The notes under the pieces: model-generated
The model's input: only the letters and a program-made list of their open reading frames with translations
Databases searched by the model: none
Told to the model about the DNA's origin: nothing
Program-made: the position numbers and the translations under genes
From: Buttiauxella agrestis ATCC 33320
GTDB taxonomy: Bacteria > Pseudomonadota > Gammaproteobacteria > Enterobacterales > Enterobacteriaceae
Reading direction: 5' to 3'
Length of the DNA: 42,920 nucleotides
Assembly: GCF_000735355.1 (NCBI RefSeq)
Contig: NZ_JMPI01000028.1
Location: 1-42,920, forward strand
Part shown: positions 1 to 9,467 of the stretch, piece after piece
Layout: the number at the start of each line of letters is the position of its first letter
Numbering within the stretch: the first letter of the stretch is position 1

Positions 1-2
1 AT

Positions 3-656
3 ATTCTGCGCGGTGTCTCTTTTGAAGCCAAAATCGGCGAAGTCACCTGCCTGCTGGGGCGCAACGGCGTGGGCAAAAGCACGCTGCTCAAATGCCTGAT
101 GGGGCTGATCCCGGCGAAATCGGGTGTCATCAACTGGCAGCAAAATAATATTACCGCGCGTAAACCGCATCAGCGCGTGCAAGCGGGGATTGCCTACGTG
201 CCGCAAGGGCGGGAGATTTTCCCGCGCCTGACGGTGGAAGAAAATCTGCTGATGGGCCTTTCGCGGTTTAGTGGGCGCGAGGCTAAACAGGTATCGGAAG
301 AGATTTATCAGCTCTTTCCGGTGCTAAAAGAGATGAAACAGCGTCGCGGTGGGGATCTTTCCGGCGGGCAACAACAGCAACTGGCGATTGGTCGCGCCCT
401 GGCCTGTAAGCCGCAACTCTTAATTCTGGATGAACCGACCGAAGGTATTCAGCCTTCGGTGATTAAAGAGATCGGTCAGGTTATTAGCAGCCTCGCCGCT
501 AAAGGCGATATGGCGATTTTATTGGTCGAACAGTTTTATGATTTTGCCGCTGAACTTGCCGACAATTATTTAGTGATGTCGCGCGGGGCAATTATTCAGC
601 GTGGCGCAGGTGCGGATATGGAAACCGATGGGGTCAGGGGGCTGGTGGCGATTTAG
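3..656 (+). CDS. urtE: Urea ABC transporter ATP-binding subunit UrtE (5' truncated by window edge)
   Basis: ATPase of the high-affinity urea importer UrtABCDE, a branched-chain-amino-acid-type (LivF-like) ABC system acting at the inner membrane. The reading frame is open from base 3 and lacks only the N-terminal dozen or so residues, which lie outside the window. Visible motifs are Walker A GRNGVGKST, signature LSGGQQQQLAIGRAL, Walker B LLILDEP, and the VEQ segment that occupies the H-loop position in LivF/UrtE proteins. A GTG at 69 falls inside Walker A and cannot be the true start. It should be the last gene of the urt operon, with the other subunits and perhaps urease genes upstream. UrtE rather than LivF is inferred from the overall sequence (for example LRGVSFEAKIGEVTCLLGRN); moderately high confidence. 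Confidence 0.88.
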   Translation: MLRGVSFEAKIGEVTCLLGRNGVGKSTLLKCLMGLIPAKSGVINWQQNNITARKPHQRVQAGIAYVPQGREIFPRLTVEENLLMGLSRFSGREAKQVSEEIYQLFPVLKEMKQRRGGDLSGGQQQQLAIGRALACKPQLLILDEPTEGIQPSVIKEIGQVISSLAAKGDMAILLVEQFYDFAAELADNYLVMSRGAIIQRGAGADMETDGVRGLVAI

Positions 657-763
657 TTCTAGGCGATGGTCTACCAAATCCCCCAAATTATGGTTCTGTT
701 AGTTATGCCATAACTTGTTTATATTCAGGTAACTTATCGTCATTGCGCCCGTGGAGGCCTGAA

Positions 764-1939
764 TTGACTGGCATAACAAATGAATATCAGCAACCTGTGG
801 GCAACTCTCTTCCCGACTGGAAACCATGCCTTCGCCCGGAGCGGATCACGCTGCAAGGGCGCTATTGTCACCTGGAGCCTTTATCTCGTATCCACACCGA
901 TGATTTATGGGCAGCGTGGAGTACCGCGAAAGATAGCCGCGGCTGGACGTATCTGAGCATCGGGCCATTTAGCGGGCAGCAGCAATTTTCTGAATTTATT
1001 GAAACCGCGGCGCAGAGCAACGATCCGCTGCATTATGCGGTGGTCGATAACAGCGGCAAGGCGGTGGGTACGTTGTCGTTAATGCGTATCGACCCGGCAA
1101 ACGGCGTGGTGGAAGTCGGGTTCGTGATGTATACCCCATTGCTGCAACGCACGGTTCAGGCGTCTGAAGCCCATTATCTGTTGATGAAATATGCTTTTGA
1201 GCTGGGTTATCGTCGCTATGAATGGAAATGTGACAGCCTGAATGGCCCGTCGCGCCATGCGGCAATCCGTCTTGGGTTCCGTTACGAAGGTTTGTTTCGC
1301 CAGGTGGTGGTGTATAAACAGCGCACCCGCGATACCGCGTGGTTTTCGATTCTCGACAGCGAATGGCCGCAGATTAAGCTGGCATTTGAAACATGGCTGT
1401 CGGCTGAGAATATGCCGGAGGGTATGCAGCAGCAGGGTCTGACGCAGATTCGTGAAAGTCTGAAGGGCAGTATCCCAGCTAAGAACAGAACCGTGGTGCA
1501 GGTCAGGGCGCTTGAAGCAAATGACCGGGCGGCATGGTTGCCGCTGTGGCAGGGTTATCTGACGTTCTACAATTCGCAACTGCATGAAGACATCACCGAA
1601 CTGACATGGCAGCGCATGCTTGATGCATCTGAACCCATGTTTGCGCTGGGTGCGTTTGATGAGCAGGGGAAAATGCTCGGGTTTACGCATATGGTTTACC
1701 ACCGGGGCACATGGTCGGCGGAGGATCATTGTTATCTTGAGGATCTGTTTACTGCAGCGCTTTCACGCGGCAAAGGCGTTGGACGGGCGTTGATTGAAGG
1801 CGTTTATCAACATGCGCAGAGCAAAGGCTGTGGGCGCGTGTACTGGCATACTCATGAAACCAACGCGGCAGGCCAGGCGCTATACGACAAAATGGCGGAT
1901 AAGCCTGGGTTTATTCAGTACCGTAAAGATCTGAAGTAG
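764..1939 (+). CDS. Tandem two-domain GNAT family N-acetyltransferase
   Basis: Predicted acyl-CoA-dependent N-acetyltransferase with two complete GNAT folds in one 391-residue chain. The N-terminal half (about residues 25-225) is of RimJ/RimL type, with VEVGFVMYTPLLQ and the NGPSRHAAIRLGFRYEG element typical of that subfamily. The C-terminal half (about 240-390) is a classical GNAT with the acetyl-CoA loop SRGKGVGRALIEG and a closing ALYDKMADKPGFIQYRK segment. I place the start at TTG 764 because a clear GGAGG lies six bases upstream; the frame stays open to a TTG at 743 that has no ribosome binding site. Both halves look intact, so this resembles a fusion of two normally separate enzymes. 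The substrate is unknown. It stands alone between urtE and the convergent ydeE, with a REP pair just after its stop. Confidence 0.8.
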   Translation: MTGITNEYQQPVGNSLPDWKPCLRPERITLQGRYCHLEPLSRIHTDDLWAAWSTAKDSRGWTYLSIGPFSGQQQFSEFIETAAQSNDPLHYAVVDNSGKAVGTLSLMRIDPANGVVEVGFVMYTPLLQRTVQASEAHYLLMKYAFELGYRRYEWKCDSLNGPSRHAAIRLGFRYEGLFRQVVVYKQRTRDTAWFSILDSEWPQIKLAFETWLSAENMPEGMQQQGLTQIRESLKGSIPAKNRTVVQVRALEANDRAAWLPLWQGYLTFYNSQLHEDITELTWQRMLDASEPMFALGAFDEQGKMLGFTHMVYHRGTWSAEDHCYLEDLFTAALSRGKGVGRALIEGVYQHAQSKGCGRVYWHTHETNAAGQALYDKMADKPGFIQYRKDLK

Positions 1940-1943
1940 TTTT

Positions 1944-2013
1944 GTCGGATGACGCTTTGCTTATCTGACCTACGATTCGATTTGTAGGGTGGATAAGCGA
2001 AGCGTCATCCACC
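1944..2013. repeat. REP-type inverted pair (BIME-like)
   Basis: Two roughly 30-base copies of one palindromic element lie in opposite orientation (1944-1973 and 1984-2013) between the convergent GNAT gene and ydeE. The core is GGATAAGCGAAGCGTCATCC with flanking GTAGG/CTAC. The same element recurs at 15022-15119, 17375-17409, 25979-26054 and 27378-27406. The arrangement matches enterobacterial REP/BIME elements, which stabilise mRNA 3' ends or attenuate transcription. Confidence 0.85.
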
Positions 2014-2015
2014 AT

Positions 2016-3218
2016 TTAGTTCAAAGCCAGTTGCGGTTTCACCGCTATCCCTTTCACAATCATCAGGTAAGACAATCCAATTGCCGCCATCAGCGCCACG
2101 AACAGCATATAGGGCGGCAACCAGGTCAGAATCAAACCGGTGAAAAGTGGAGTGCACGCGCCGCCTAACCAGCCGAGTTGCTGGGCTGAGAAGTAGCTGG
2201 CTTTCAGTCCTGCGGGGGCGATGTTGTCCACCAGCATATATTCACCCGGTGCAAAGATTAGCTCGCCGAGGGTAAATACCGCAGCAGAAATGCCCCACAG
2301 CAGCAGGTTATCGCCCGAAATCATAAAGCCCGCCAATCCTGCCATAAAGAACAGTGTGCCGTAGCCCATCAGCTTTTTGATATTGTCCGGGCGAATACGT
2401 TTGCCGACCATATACTGAAAAACCACCACCACAAACGCATTCACCGGCAGCACAACGCCAACCACTTTTTGCGCCAGATCCGAATCCGAGATAGCAATCG
2501 CGTACTGAGATAAGCAGGCGGCGAAAGAGCCAAACACCAGTGAACCGAGGAATGCCGAAAGCGTGAAATACATCAACGCTTTGTCTTTGAGCATCTGCAC
2601 CGGTGAAAGCCTGACGTTGTTGTTTTCCTGCGTTTCGCTCGCCGACACGCTGTGTACATAGCGGCTAATCACGATAAACGGAATGATGGCGGTTAATGCG
2701 GATAACCAGAACGGCAAATTAGTGCTGTAAAGCACCGCCAGCGTGCCAATCGGCGGGCCAACCGTCCAGCCGATATTGGCAAAGGTGTAGTTGAGCGAGA
2801 AGATTTTCGGCTTCTGGTGAATTTCCAGCACATCGGAGAAATAGCCTTTTAACACCGTGGCGAACACCGAGTACGCGCAGTTTATCAGCGAATAAAACAC
2901 CACCACCAGAACGGCATTATTGACCAATGGGATCGCCACAAACCCGCCGAGGAAAATAATAATCGACAGCAGCATGTACATTTTTTTGTCGAATTTATCG
3001 GCCAGAATGCCAAACCACAGGCTAAATACCACGCCTGTCGTCAGGGCGATGGTGAGCGCCATCCCGATTTCATTTAGCGGCATGCCGTACTGCCGGGAGA
3101 GATAAATCGTCATAAACGGCAGCGTTAAACCGCGCCCCACGGTGAGGAGCAGCGAAGAGAGCAGTAAAACGCTGATGGAGAGTTGCTTGCCAGAAAAGCG
3201 TGTCGTCAGGGAAACCAT
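2016..3218 (-). CDS. ydeE: MFS exporter YdeE
   Basis: Major facilitator superfamily exporter with about twelve predicted membrane segments, 400 residues from the chosen start (E. coli YdeE is 395). The match to E. coli YdeE is recognisable along its length: SSLLLTVGRGLTLPFMTIYL near the N-terminus, the MFS loop FGILADKFDKKMYMLL, and the C-terminal FAPGEYMLVDNIAPAGLKAS. E. coli YdeE is linked to dipeptide efflux, so a similar role is inferred. An upstream in-frame ATG at 3269 would add 17 polar residues with no counterpart in E. coli; neither start has a convincing Shine-Dalgarno, so the start is uncertain. It is divergent from eamA, as in E. coli. Confidence 0.88.
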   Translation of the reverse strand: MVSLTTRFSGKQLSISVLLLSSLLLTVGRGLTLPFMTIYLSRQYGMPLNEIGMALTIALTTGVVFSLWFGILADKFDKKMYMLLSIIIFLGGFVAIPLVNNAVLVVVFYSLINCAYSVFATVLKGYFSDVLEIHQKPKIFSLNYTFANIGWTVGPPIGTLAVLYSTNLPFWLSALTAIIPFIVISRYVHSVSASETQENNNVRLSPVQMLKDKALMYFTLSAFLGSLVFGSFAACLSQYAIAISDSDLAQKVVGVVLPVNAFVVVVFQYMVGKRIRPDNIKKLMGYGTLFFMAGLAGFMISGDNLLLWGISAAVFTLGELIFAPGEYMLVDNIAPAGLKASYFSAQQLGWLGGACTPLFTGLILTWLPPYMLFVALMAAIGLSYLMIVKGIAVKPQLALN

Positions 3219-3406
3219 TTTATCGTTTTTTTTAGAATGTATTTGTTGGGGGGAGACAAGATTTATCATGAAGGATCAACAAAGTATAGGTTGTGCTTAT
3301 GTTAATTTTTTCTCTGTACCGCCACTGAAAAGTGCGATCTGTATCTATTCATTATTTGGGTATAGCCTTAGATTTTAACAAAATTGCAATAAAACAGGGG
3401 CAGGGT

Positions 3407-4300
3407 ATGACGCGCAAAGATGGGCTGCTGGCGATGCTGGTGGTCGTGGTGTGGGGACTGAATTTCGTAGTGATTAAAATGGGGCTGCACAATATGCCTC
3501 CGCTGTTACTGGCCGGTTTGCGTTTTCTGCTGGTGGCCTTCCCCGCGCTGTTGTTTGTCGCTCGCCCTAAAATTCCTTTTCGCCTGCTGGCCGCGTACGC
3601 ACTGACTATCAGCTTCGGCCAGTTTGCGTTTCTCTTCAGCGCGATAAAGTTCGGTATGCCTGCGGGGCTTGCGTCACTGGTGCTTCAGGCGCAGGCATTC
3701 TTTACGATTATTCTCGGTGCGTGTGTGTTCGGGGAACGCCTGCAAGGCAAGCAACTGGCGGGGATCACGCTCGCGGTTATCGGTGTGCTGGTTTTGATTG
3801 AGGGCAGTCTTGGCGGCCAGCACGTTGCCTTGCTCGGGTTTATGCTGACGCTGGCAGCCGCCTTTAGCTGGGCCTGCGGCAACATTTTCAATAAGAAGAT
3901 TATGCAGCTCGAGAAGCGCCCGCCGATTATGTCTTTGGTGGTGTGGAGCGCGTTAATTCCGGTCATCCCATTTTTTGTCGCCAGTTTGCTACTCGACGGC
4001 CCGGCGCTGATATGGCAAAGCCTGATTACGATAGATATGACGACGGTGTTATCGCTGATGTACCTGGCGTTTGTGGCAACGATTGTGGGTTACGGTATTT
4101 GGGGAAGCCTGCTTGGGCGCTACGAAACCTGGCGTGTGGCTCCGCTGTCACTGCTGGTGCCGGTGGTGGGAATGGCCAGTGCGGCATGGTTGCTGGATGA
4201 AACGCTGTCTGCGACACAACTTGCGGGTGCGGCATTAATTATGGGTGGGTTGTATATCAACGTATTTGGTTTGCGGATCCGGCGGGCGGTGGCGAGTTAA
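3407..4300 (+). CDS. eamA: EamA cysteine/O-acetylserine exporter
   Basis: Drug/metabolite transporter of the EamA family (297 residues, about ten membrane segments in two repeats), which exports cysteine-pathway metabolites in E. coli. The protein starts MTRKDGLLAMLVVVVWGLNF, almost identical to E. coli EamA (YdeD), and keeps the second-repeat hallmark GYGIWGSLLGRYETWRVAPL. The ATG at 3407 is chosen because it matches the family N-terminus and follows a GGGGCAGGG purine run; upstream in-frame codons are non-homologous. It is divergent from ydeE and convergent with marB, the same order as in E. coli. Confidence 0.93.
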   Translation: MTRKDGLLAMLVVVVWGLNFVVIKMGLHNMPPLLLAGLRFLLVAFPALLFVARPKIPFRLLAAYALTISFGQFAFLFSAIKFGMPAGLASLVLQAQAFFTIILGACVFGERLQGKQLAGITLAVIGVLVLIEGSLGGQHVALLGFMLTLAAAFSWACGNIFNKKIMQLEKRPPIMSLVVWSALIPVIPFFVASLLLDGPALIWQSLITIDMTTVLSLMYLAFVATIVGYGIWGSLLGRYETWRVAPLSLLVPVVGMASAAWLLDETLSATQLAGAALIMGGLYINVFGLRIRRAVAS

Positions 4301-4310
4301 AACAGAAAGC

Positions 4311-4336
4311 TGGCGGGCAAAAATGAAGGCCCGCCA
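4311..4336. terminator. Hairpin between convergent eamA and marB
   Basis: An 8-bp GC-rich stem, TGGCGGGC at 4311-4318 pairing with GCCCGCCA at 4329-4336, lies in the 45-base gap between two convergent genes. There is no strong T-run on the plus side. On the minus side the stem is followed by GCTTTCTGTTTT, so it may end both transcripts weakly. Confidence 0.55.
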
Positions 4337-4345
4337 AACAGAGAA

Positions 4346-4555
4346 TTAGTTAGCATTTTCCTGGTAGTACGGTGTACCCAGGAATTCTGACTTATCGCCA
4401 ATCGTGTTGCTATTCTGTGCGCGGCTTTCAGACGGGGGAATGATCATGCCGCCGTGATTAGCCTGGGTGGTGCTGAAATTGCCTGATTGCTCCGCCATAA
4501 CGTTTGCGGAAGCCAGAATCAGAAGCAGGCTCGCAGCGGAGATAATACGTTTCAT
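4346..4555 (-). CDS. marB: MarB, periplasmic protein of the mar operon
   Basis: A 69-residue secreted protein with a signal peptide (MKRIISAASLLLILASANVMA, cleavage likely after VMA) and a short mature part ending DKSEFLGTPYYQENAN. That end aligns with the DKSDALGVPYYNQHAM tail of E. coli MarB, and the IPPS motif is also shared. MarB is reported to dampen marA expression by an unresolved periplasmic mechanism. A GAGGA ribosome binding site precedes the ATG. It is the third gene of marRAB, 52 bases after marA, which supports the assignment despite the short, poorly conserved sequence. Confidence 0.88.
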   Translation of the reverse strand: MKRIISAASLLLILASANVMAEQSGNFSTTQANHGGMIIPPSESRAQNSNTIGDKSEFLGTPYYQENAN

Positions 4556-4607
4556 AAATCCTCGGTGTCTGGATAACCAGACGGTTGCATAGCGTTTGTT
4601 AACTGTT

Positions 4608-4982
4608 TTAATGATTTAGCGGATGAATATACTTTCCTTCGCCACCTGAACATGCAACGCGGAATCTGTGAGGTGGCACAGAGAAGTAATTCTTGAACGT
4701 GCGGGTCAGTGTCTGTTGCGACTCAAACCCATAGCGCTCCGCTAAGTACAGAATCGGCTCGTTGCTTTCTTTAAGCTTGAGGGCGATTTCCGTCAGTTTT
4801 CGATTACGGATGTATTGGCCTAACGAATGACCGGTCTCTTTTTTAAACATCCTTTGCAGGTGCCACTTCGAGTAACCAGAACGCTGTGAAACCTTCTCAA
4901 GTGAGAGGGGGTTTTCCAGGTTCTCTTCAATCCAGTCCAATATGCTTTGTATTGTTATTGAATCATTGTTCCGTCTGGACAT
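4608..4982 (-). CDS. marA: AraC-family multiple antibiotic resistance activator MarA
   Basis: Transcription activator of the mar/sox/rob regulon: efflux (acrAB-tolC), micF and oxidative stress genes. It is a 124-residue stand-alone AraC DNA-binding domain with two helix-turn-helix units. The recognition helix [19 protein letters not shown] is essentially that of E. coli MarA, and the second unit [20 protein letters not shown] is also conserved. The C-terminal tail ([16 protein letters not shown]) diverges from E. coli but keeps HPLNH. It begins 21 bases after the marR stop and is cotranscribed. Its own binding site lies upstream of marR at 5519-5537, giving the known positive autoregulation. 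Confidence 0.97.
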   Translation of the reverse strand: MSRRNNDSITIQSILDWIEENLENPLSLEKVSQRSGYSKWHLQRMFKKETGHSLGQYIRNRKLTEIALKLKESNEPILYLAERYGFESQQTLTRTFKNYFSVPPHRFRVACSGGEGKYIHPLNH

Positions 4983-5003
4983 CGTTTCACCTCTTTTTCA
5001 GGT

Positions 5004-5438
5004 TTACGGTAATACCTTTGTTAACAGTTGATAAAGCGTGTCGACTTCATCAGCGGTCAGATTTTTTATCAGTTCCTGGTGCATGCTTTTCCCCAAAAGG
5101 CTGCGGCATTTCTCGCAAAGCGTGGCTCCTTCCGGAGTCAGTCTTATCAGCACACCACGTTTGTCGTTGGGATTCGGTAAGCGTGCGACCCATCCTTTGC
5201 AAATCAGGCGGTCTAACATGCGGGTTAACGCACCTAGGTCCACAGAAAGCGATTTCTTCAACTCCATCGGGGTAATGCATTCTTCGCGATAGATGGTGCA
5301 GAGCACTTTAAATTGGGTCGAGGTGACATCCAGCGGGGAAAGATGCTCGTTGAGCAGGCGCTCCTTGTACTGGTTAACCATATAGATCAGTTGTCCGAGA
5401 GGGATCATTTCGTTGAACAGATCGTTTTTATCTTTCAC
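5004..5438 (-). CDS. marR: MarR repressor of the mar operon
   Basis: Winged-helix repressor, 144 residues, that represses marRAB and is released by salicylate and other phenolics, or by copper-driven oxidation of a cysteine. Conserved elements include the recognition helix SVDLGALTRMLDRL, the wing PNPNDKRGVLIRLTPEG, and the sensor cysteine in LICKGW (equivalent of E. coli Cys80). Translation starts at a GTG, as in E. coli. Upstream are two near-palindromic MarR sites and a marbox in the E. coli arrangement. Confidence 0.97.
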   Translation of the reverse strand: MKDKNDLFNEMIPLGQLIYMVNQYKERLLNEHLSPLDVTSTQFKVLCTIYREECITPMELKKSLSVDLGALTRMLDRLICKGWVARLPNPNDKRGVLIRLTPEGATLCEKCRSLLGKSMHQELIKNLTADEVDTLYQLLTKVLP

Positions 5439-5441
5439 TAT

Positions 5442-5537
5442 GGTTGCCCAGGCAAGTATATTTAATCACGGCAGATATTATTGCTCAGGCAAGCATAAGT
5501 CAACGTTATGAATCAGTGATGACACGAATAGCTAAAA
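5442..5537 (-). promoter_or_regulatory. marO: mar promoter, two MarR operators and a marbox
   Basis: Read on the minus strand, the -35 TTGACT (5498-5503) and -10 TAATAT (5475-5480) are separated by exactly 17 bases. One MarR operator, centred on the palindrome TTGCTCAGGCAA (5481-5492), sits inside the spacer; the second (GTTGCCCAGGCAAGTAT, about 5443-5459) lies just before the marR GTG. A marbox at 5519-5537 (ATGACACGAATAGCTAAAA on the plus strand) matches the MarA/SoxS/Rob consensus at nearly all defined positions. It is centred about 60 bases upstream of the expected transcription start, the E. coli geometry. Confidence 0.9.
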
Positions 5538-5638
5538 CGGTTCAGTTTTTAACATTGATACAATTCTGATAACCATCGCAGAGCAGGTTGGCTGCTATAC
5601 TCAGCAGCGCAAAAAGACACCGAAATAAAGGACAGCAG

Positions 5639-6310
5639 ATGATGGATTTGGTTAAGGCTATTGGGCTGGGGTTAGTGGTATTACTGCCGCTTGCTAACCC
5701 GTTGACCACAGTAGCATTGTTCCTCGGGCTTGCCGGAGATATGAACAAACAGGCGCGCGATAAAACCTCTTTGATGGCCTCCATCAATGTCTTCATCATC
5801 ATGATGGTTGCGTACTACGCCGGGCAAGTTGTGATGAATACGTTTGGTATTTCCATTCCCGGTTTGCGTATCGCTGGCGGTTTAATTGTTGCGTTTATTG
5901 GTTTCCGCATGCTTTTCCCGCAACAAAAAGCCCATGAGTCGCCGGAGGCTCACAGCAAAGCGGAGGAGCTTGAACAAGAACCTGATACCAATATCGCCTT
6001 TGTCCCACTCGCCATGCCAAGCACGGCCGGGCCGGGTACGATTGCGATGATAATCAGTTCTTCTTCAACCGTGGAACACGGTGTGAACTTCCCGGGCTGG
6101 GTTGTGCTGGTGGCTCCGCCAATCATTTTTGCACTGGTTGGCCTGATTCTGTGGGGCAGTTTACGCAGTTCCGGGGCGATAATGCGGCTGGTAGGTAAGA
6201 GCGGTATTGAAGCGATTTCTCGTCTGATGGGCTTTTTATTAGTCTGTATGGGTGTGCAGTTTATTATTAACGGCATACTGGAAATAGTGACCCATTTCCC
6301 GGCAAATTAA
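5639..6310 (+). CDS. marC: MarC family integral membrane protein
   Basis: Inner-membrane protein of the MarC/UPF0056 family, 223 residues and about six membrane segments. It is divergent from marRAB but, in E. coli, is not itself needed for the resistance phenotype; its molecular function is unknown. Nearly the whole sequence matches E. coli MarC, including [20 protein letters not shown] and [19 protein letters not shown] 5639 is chosen because AAAGGA sits six bases upstream and MMDL aligns with the E. coli MLDL start. A TATACT at 5596-5601 is a possible -10 element. Confidence 0.94.
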   Translation: MMDLVKAIGLGLVVLLPLANPLTTVALFLGLAGDMNKQARDKTSLMASINVFIIMMVAYYAGQVVMNTFGISIPGLRIAGGLIVAFIGFRMLFPQQKAHESPEAHSKAEELEQEPDTNIAFVPLAMPSTAGPGTIAMIISSSSTVEHGVNFPGWVVLVAPPIIFALVGLILWGSLRSSGAIMRLVGKSGIEAISRLMGFLLVCMGVQFIINGILEIVTHFPAN

Positions 6311-6318
6311 GCGGTAAA

Positions 6319-6347
6319 AAGGGCGACGGTTTATTGCCGTCGCCCTT
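6319..6347. terminator. Bidirectional terminator between marC and sotB
   Basis: An 11-bp perfect stem, AAGGGCGACGG at 6319-6329 pairing with CCGTCGCCCTT at 6337-6347, with a 7-base loop. A-rich sequence on the left and ATTTC on the right suit termination in both directions between two convergent genes. Confidence 0.85.
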
Positions 6348-6353
6348 ATTTCA

Positions 6354-7547
6354 TTAATGGTTATGCTGTTCTTCTAAAGATACCGGCCAGCGGCGGAAAA
6401 TTAATACTGACCCAATCAGGGCGATCAAAGCAGGCACGGCTCCCACCATGCCAATGCTGGACATCTCAAAATGCAGGCTCACCTGGTTACCGACTAACGC
6501 GCCCGCGCCAATCCCGATATTGAAAATCCCTGAGAATAGCGCCATCGACACATCGGTCGCATCCGATGCCAGCGCCAGAACTTTCACCTGCACTCCCAGC
6601 GTGATAACCATAACCGCGATGCCCCAGAACAGACACAGAATGGTGAGGTTCACGGTGCTTTGGGCCGCAGGTAACAACAAGGCGAGGCACAGAACCAGCA
6701 GGCCGATGGAGCTGCTGACCAGGGTCGATGAATGTCGGTTGCCCAATTTGCCGAACATCACGCTGCCAATGATCCCGGCACCACCCAACACTAACAGCAG
6801 GAAAGTCGCCATATTGGCGCTCAAGCCCGCAACGTTTTGCACGAACGGTTCAATGTAGCTGTAGGCGGTGTAATGCGCGGTGACGACCACAGCGACTAAC
6901 GCATACAAGCTCACCAACGCCGGGCGTTTGAACAGTTCAGGCACACTTTTCAGCGAACCCGAATGCTCGCTCGGCAATTTTGGCAGCAGCTTAATGACAT
7001 AGAAAAGTGTCAGGGCGGCAATCGCGCCAATGCCTAAGAAGGTGGTGCGCCAGCCGAAATATTGCCCCACCATGCGCCCGAGCGGCAAACCTAAGACCAT
7101 CGCCAGCGCGGTACCTGTAGCAATCAGGCTCATCGCCTGGGCCTTTTTACCGGCAGGGGCCATACGAATGGCCAGCGATACGGTAATCGACCAGAAAATC
7201 GCGTGGGCAAAGGCGATACCGATGCGGCTGATCACCAGTACGGTGAAATTCCATGCGGCAAAAGAGACGACATGGCTGGCGATAAACAGAGCGAAAATGC
7301 AAATCAATAACCGCTTACGCTCGACTTTATTCGTCAGCAACATAAACGGCAGCGACATCAGCGCGACGACCCACGCGTAAATCGTCAGCATGATGCCGAC
7401 TTGGGGCGTTTGCATACCAAAACTATCGGCGATGTCAGAAAGCAAACCAACCGGAACAAACTCCGTGGTATTAAAAATAAAGGCGGCGACCGCCAGCGTA
7501 ACGACGCGTAGCCACGCCGTTTTGCGTGATACGTTGCTTGTTGTCAT
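6354..7547 (-). CDS. sotB: Sugar efflux transporter SotB
   Basis: MFS exporter (397 residues, about twelve membrane segments) matching E. coli SotB (YdeA), which exports arabinose and IPTG-like sugars. Diagnostic stretches are [18 protein letters not shown] in the first helix region, the loop NKVERKRLL, and [19 protein letters not shown] in helix 5. It is convergent with marC across a strong terminator and preserves the E. coli order marRAB-marC-sotB. Confidence 0.93.
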   Translation of the reverse strand: MTTSNVSRKTAWLRVVTLAVAAFIFNTTEFVPVGLLSDIADSFGMQTPQVGIMLTIYAWVVALMSLPFMLLTNKVERKRLLICIFALFIASHVVSFAAWNFTVLVISRIGIAFAHAIFWSITVSLAIRMAPAGKKAQAMSLIATGTALAMVLGLPLGRMVGQYFGWRTTFLGIGAIAALTLFYVIKLLPKLPSEHSGSLKSVPELFKRPALVSLYALVAVVVTAHYTAYSYIEPFVQNVAGLSANMATFLLLVLGGAGIIGSVMFGKLGNRHSSTLVSSSIGLLVLCLALLLPAAQSTVNLTILCLFWGIAVMVITLGVQVKVLALASDATDVSMALFSGIFNIGIGAGALVGNQVSLHFEMSSIGMVGAVPALIALIGSVLIFRRWPVSLEEQHNH

Positions 7548-7714
7548 AGATGGGTTTCGCGCTGATAAATGAAAGGTTTGGTGAGCAGGCGATCATAAAA
7601 CCATCAATCCAGCCATACAACTGATTTTGTGATTTAACTCTCATTTTATTGTTCCGCGAATCACGCAAGGCGTGGCATGGTAGATGTCATCAGGCCACAC
7701 AGGAAGAAAAGACC

Positions 7715-8509
7715 ATGCAGCAAATTGATTTTTATATGGTTGATGCGTTCACCGATACCACTTTCGGTGGCAACGCCGCGGCGGTATGTCCACTCACCGA
7801 ATGGCTGCCAGATGAAACGTTACTGGCGATGACACGCCAGCATAACCAGTCGGAAACGGCATTTTTTATTACCACCGACAGCGGTTTTGAATTGCGCTGG
7901 TTCACCACGCAAGGGGAGATCAATCTTTGTGGCCACGCGACACTGGCTTCAGCCCATGTGATTTTCGAGTACCTGAATTACCCGGAAACCACCATTCATT
8001 TTGAGACGCGTTTTGTTGGCCCGCTTACGGTGACGCGCAATGGCGACTGGTTGACGCTTGATTTCCCGGCGTCGGGCAGTGAACCCATTGAGCCGCCACA
8101 GTTGCTGCTGGACTCGCTCGGTATCAGCGAATACCAGGAAGTGCGGCTGGGGCGCACCTATACCGTGTTGCTCGCGAACCAGGCGCAGGTTGAGGCGATT
8201 AATCCTGATTTTGATCTGATGCGTCAGCTGGATCAAAAAGTGTGTATCACCGCGCCTGCGCAAACAGAAGGCTATGATTTTGTCAGCCGTTTCTTTTCTC
8301 CGAAGGCGGCGCTGACAGAAGACCCGGTTACCGGGTCGACTCACACCATGTTGATTCCGTACTGGGCAGAAAAGTTGGGTAAAACGCAGATGCTGGCGCG
8401 TCAGGTTTCCGCGCGCGGCGGGGATATACGTTGCCAACTGGTGGGCGACAGGGTGTTAATGTCCGGCCAGGCGACCACCTATTTAGTCGGCAAAGTATTA
8501 CTGCGCTAA
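7715..8509 (+). CDS. PhzF family isomerase/epimerase
   Basis: A 264-residue member of the PhzF/diaminopimelate-epimerase-fold family, likely cytosolic; the small-molecule substrate is unknown. It has the conserved catalytic glutamate in SETAFF (Glu47), the CGHATLA motif and the EDPVTGS motif. It is not a close match to E. coli YddE, so no symbol is given. The start at 7715 ([15 protein letters not shown]) follows an AGGAAGA sequence; the frame is open further upstream without a binding site. Its TAA overlaps the TAG of the convergent ptrR. Confidence 0.85.
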   Translation: MQQIDFYMVDAFTDTTFGGNAAAVCPLTEWLPDETLLAMTRQHNQSETAFFITTDSGFELRWFTTQGEINLCGHATLASAHVIFEYLNYPETTIHFETRFVGPLTVTRNGDWLTLDFPASGSEPIEPPQLLLDSLGISEYQEVRLGRTYTVLLANQAQVEAINPDFDLMRQLDQKVCITAPAQTEGYDFVSRFFSPKAALTEDPVTGSTHTMLIPYWAEKLGKTQMLARQVSARGGDIRCQLVGDRVLMSGQATTYLVGKVLLR

Positions 8510-9366
8510 GACGTTTGCTCAAGCAGCCCGATAAACGCCTCAAGTTGTCGGGTTTTTGCCCCTCGTCGCCAGATAAGCCAGGTGTTGAGATAACGCCAGT
8601 CAGTAGGCAACGGCGATATCGACACCTGGTGGCTGCCGGGCATACTTTCCAGCATGCTGCGCGGCATTAGCGCTATACCCGCTCCGGCAATCACGCACGC
8701 CAGCATTCCGTGATACGACTCCATTTCATGAATTTTGCCCGGCACCGAGTGGTGGGCGTGAAACCAGCTTTCAAAATGCCTGCGGTACGAACAGTTGGCG
8801 CGAAATGCATAAATGCTAATGCCGCTGACTTGGTTTGCATCCGTAATGGCGTCTTGATCCGCCGGGGCGACAATCACCATTTCTTCTTCGTAAACCGCAA
8901 TACCGTCAAGGGAAGGATGCAATATCGGGCCGTCGACAAAGGCCGCCGATAGCCGCCCATCCAACACGCCATCAATCTGATCGCCCGAAGGCCCGGTGGC
9001 AAGCGAGAGCTGAATTTTTGGGAAACGCTGGTTAAACATCGCGAGCAAACCCGGAATCCGCACCGCTGCAGTGCTTTCCAGCGAACCTAGCGGCAGCGTC
9101 CCTTGTGGCTCGTCACCGGAAACCGCCATCCGCGCTTCATCAACCAAAGCCAGAATACGTTTGCTGTAGCTGAGAAAACTGTGCCCGGCTGGGGCGAGGC
9201 GCAAACGCTGGTTTTCGCGAATAAACAACTCAACACCGAGATCGGCCTCAAGCTGTTTAATGCGCGTGGTGAGATTGGACGGCACCCGGTGAACCTTCGC
9301 CGCTGCCGCGCTGATGCTGCCGGTTTCCGCTACCGCATTAAACATTTCAAGCTGCGTGAGATCCAT
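8506..9366 (-). CDS. ptrR: LysR-type regulator PtrR (YneJ)
   Basis: LysR-type regulator (286 residues) with an N-terminal winged helix ([20 protein letters not shown], then [20 protein letters not shown]) and a C-terminal effector-binding domain. It closely matches E. coli PtrR/YneJ, including [12 protein letters not shown] and [17 protein letters not shown], and ends with the conserved [13 protein letters not shown]. In E. coli it controls the adjacent sad gene and putrescine/GABA use. ATG 9366 aligns with the E. coli start and has AAAGG upstream; an 11-residue upstream extension is unlikely. It is divergent from sad with a 101-base shared control region. Confidence 0.93.
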   Translation of the reverse strand: MDLTQLEMFNAVAETGSISAAAAKVHRVPSNLTTRIKQLEADLGVELFIRENQRLRLAPAGHSFLSYSKRILALVDEARMAVSGDEPQGTLPLGSLESTAAVRIPGLLAMFNQRFPKIQLSLATGPSGDQIDGVLDGRLSAAFVDGPILHPSLDGIAVYEEEMVIVAPADQDAITDANQVSGISIYAFRANCSYRRHFESWFHAHHSVPGKIHEMESYHGMLACVIAGAGIALMPRSMLESMPGSHQVSISPLPTDWRYLNTWLIWRRGAKTRQLEAFIGLLEQTS

Positions 9367-9467
9367 AAACCTTTCTCGATACGTGAATGACTCGCTCATT
9401 ATTATTCATTTTTCATGATTGTCACGCAGGTTTAAGGTAGGGGCATAACGCGAACACAGGAGCAACC

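Noticed and set aside
702-714. GTTATGCCATAAC palindrome upstream of the GNAT gene as an operator
   Set aside because: Only six paired bases on each side and no candidate regulator nearby; could easily be chance.
1079-1729. 216-codon open frame antisense to the GNAT gene
   Set aside because: Shadow of a real coding sequence with no ribosome binding site or recognisable motifs.
9367-9467. LysR T-N11-A boxes in the ptrR-sad region
   Set aside because: Several weak matches exist in this AT-rich stretch; none stands out enough to assign, although PtrR binding here is likely from the E. coli arrangement.
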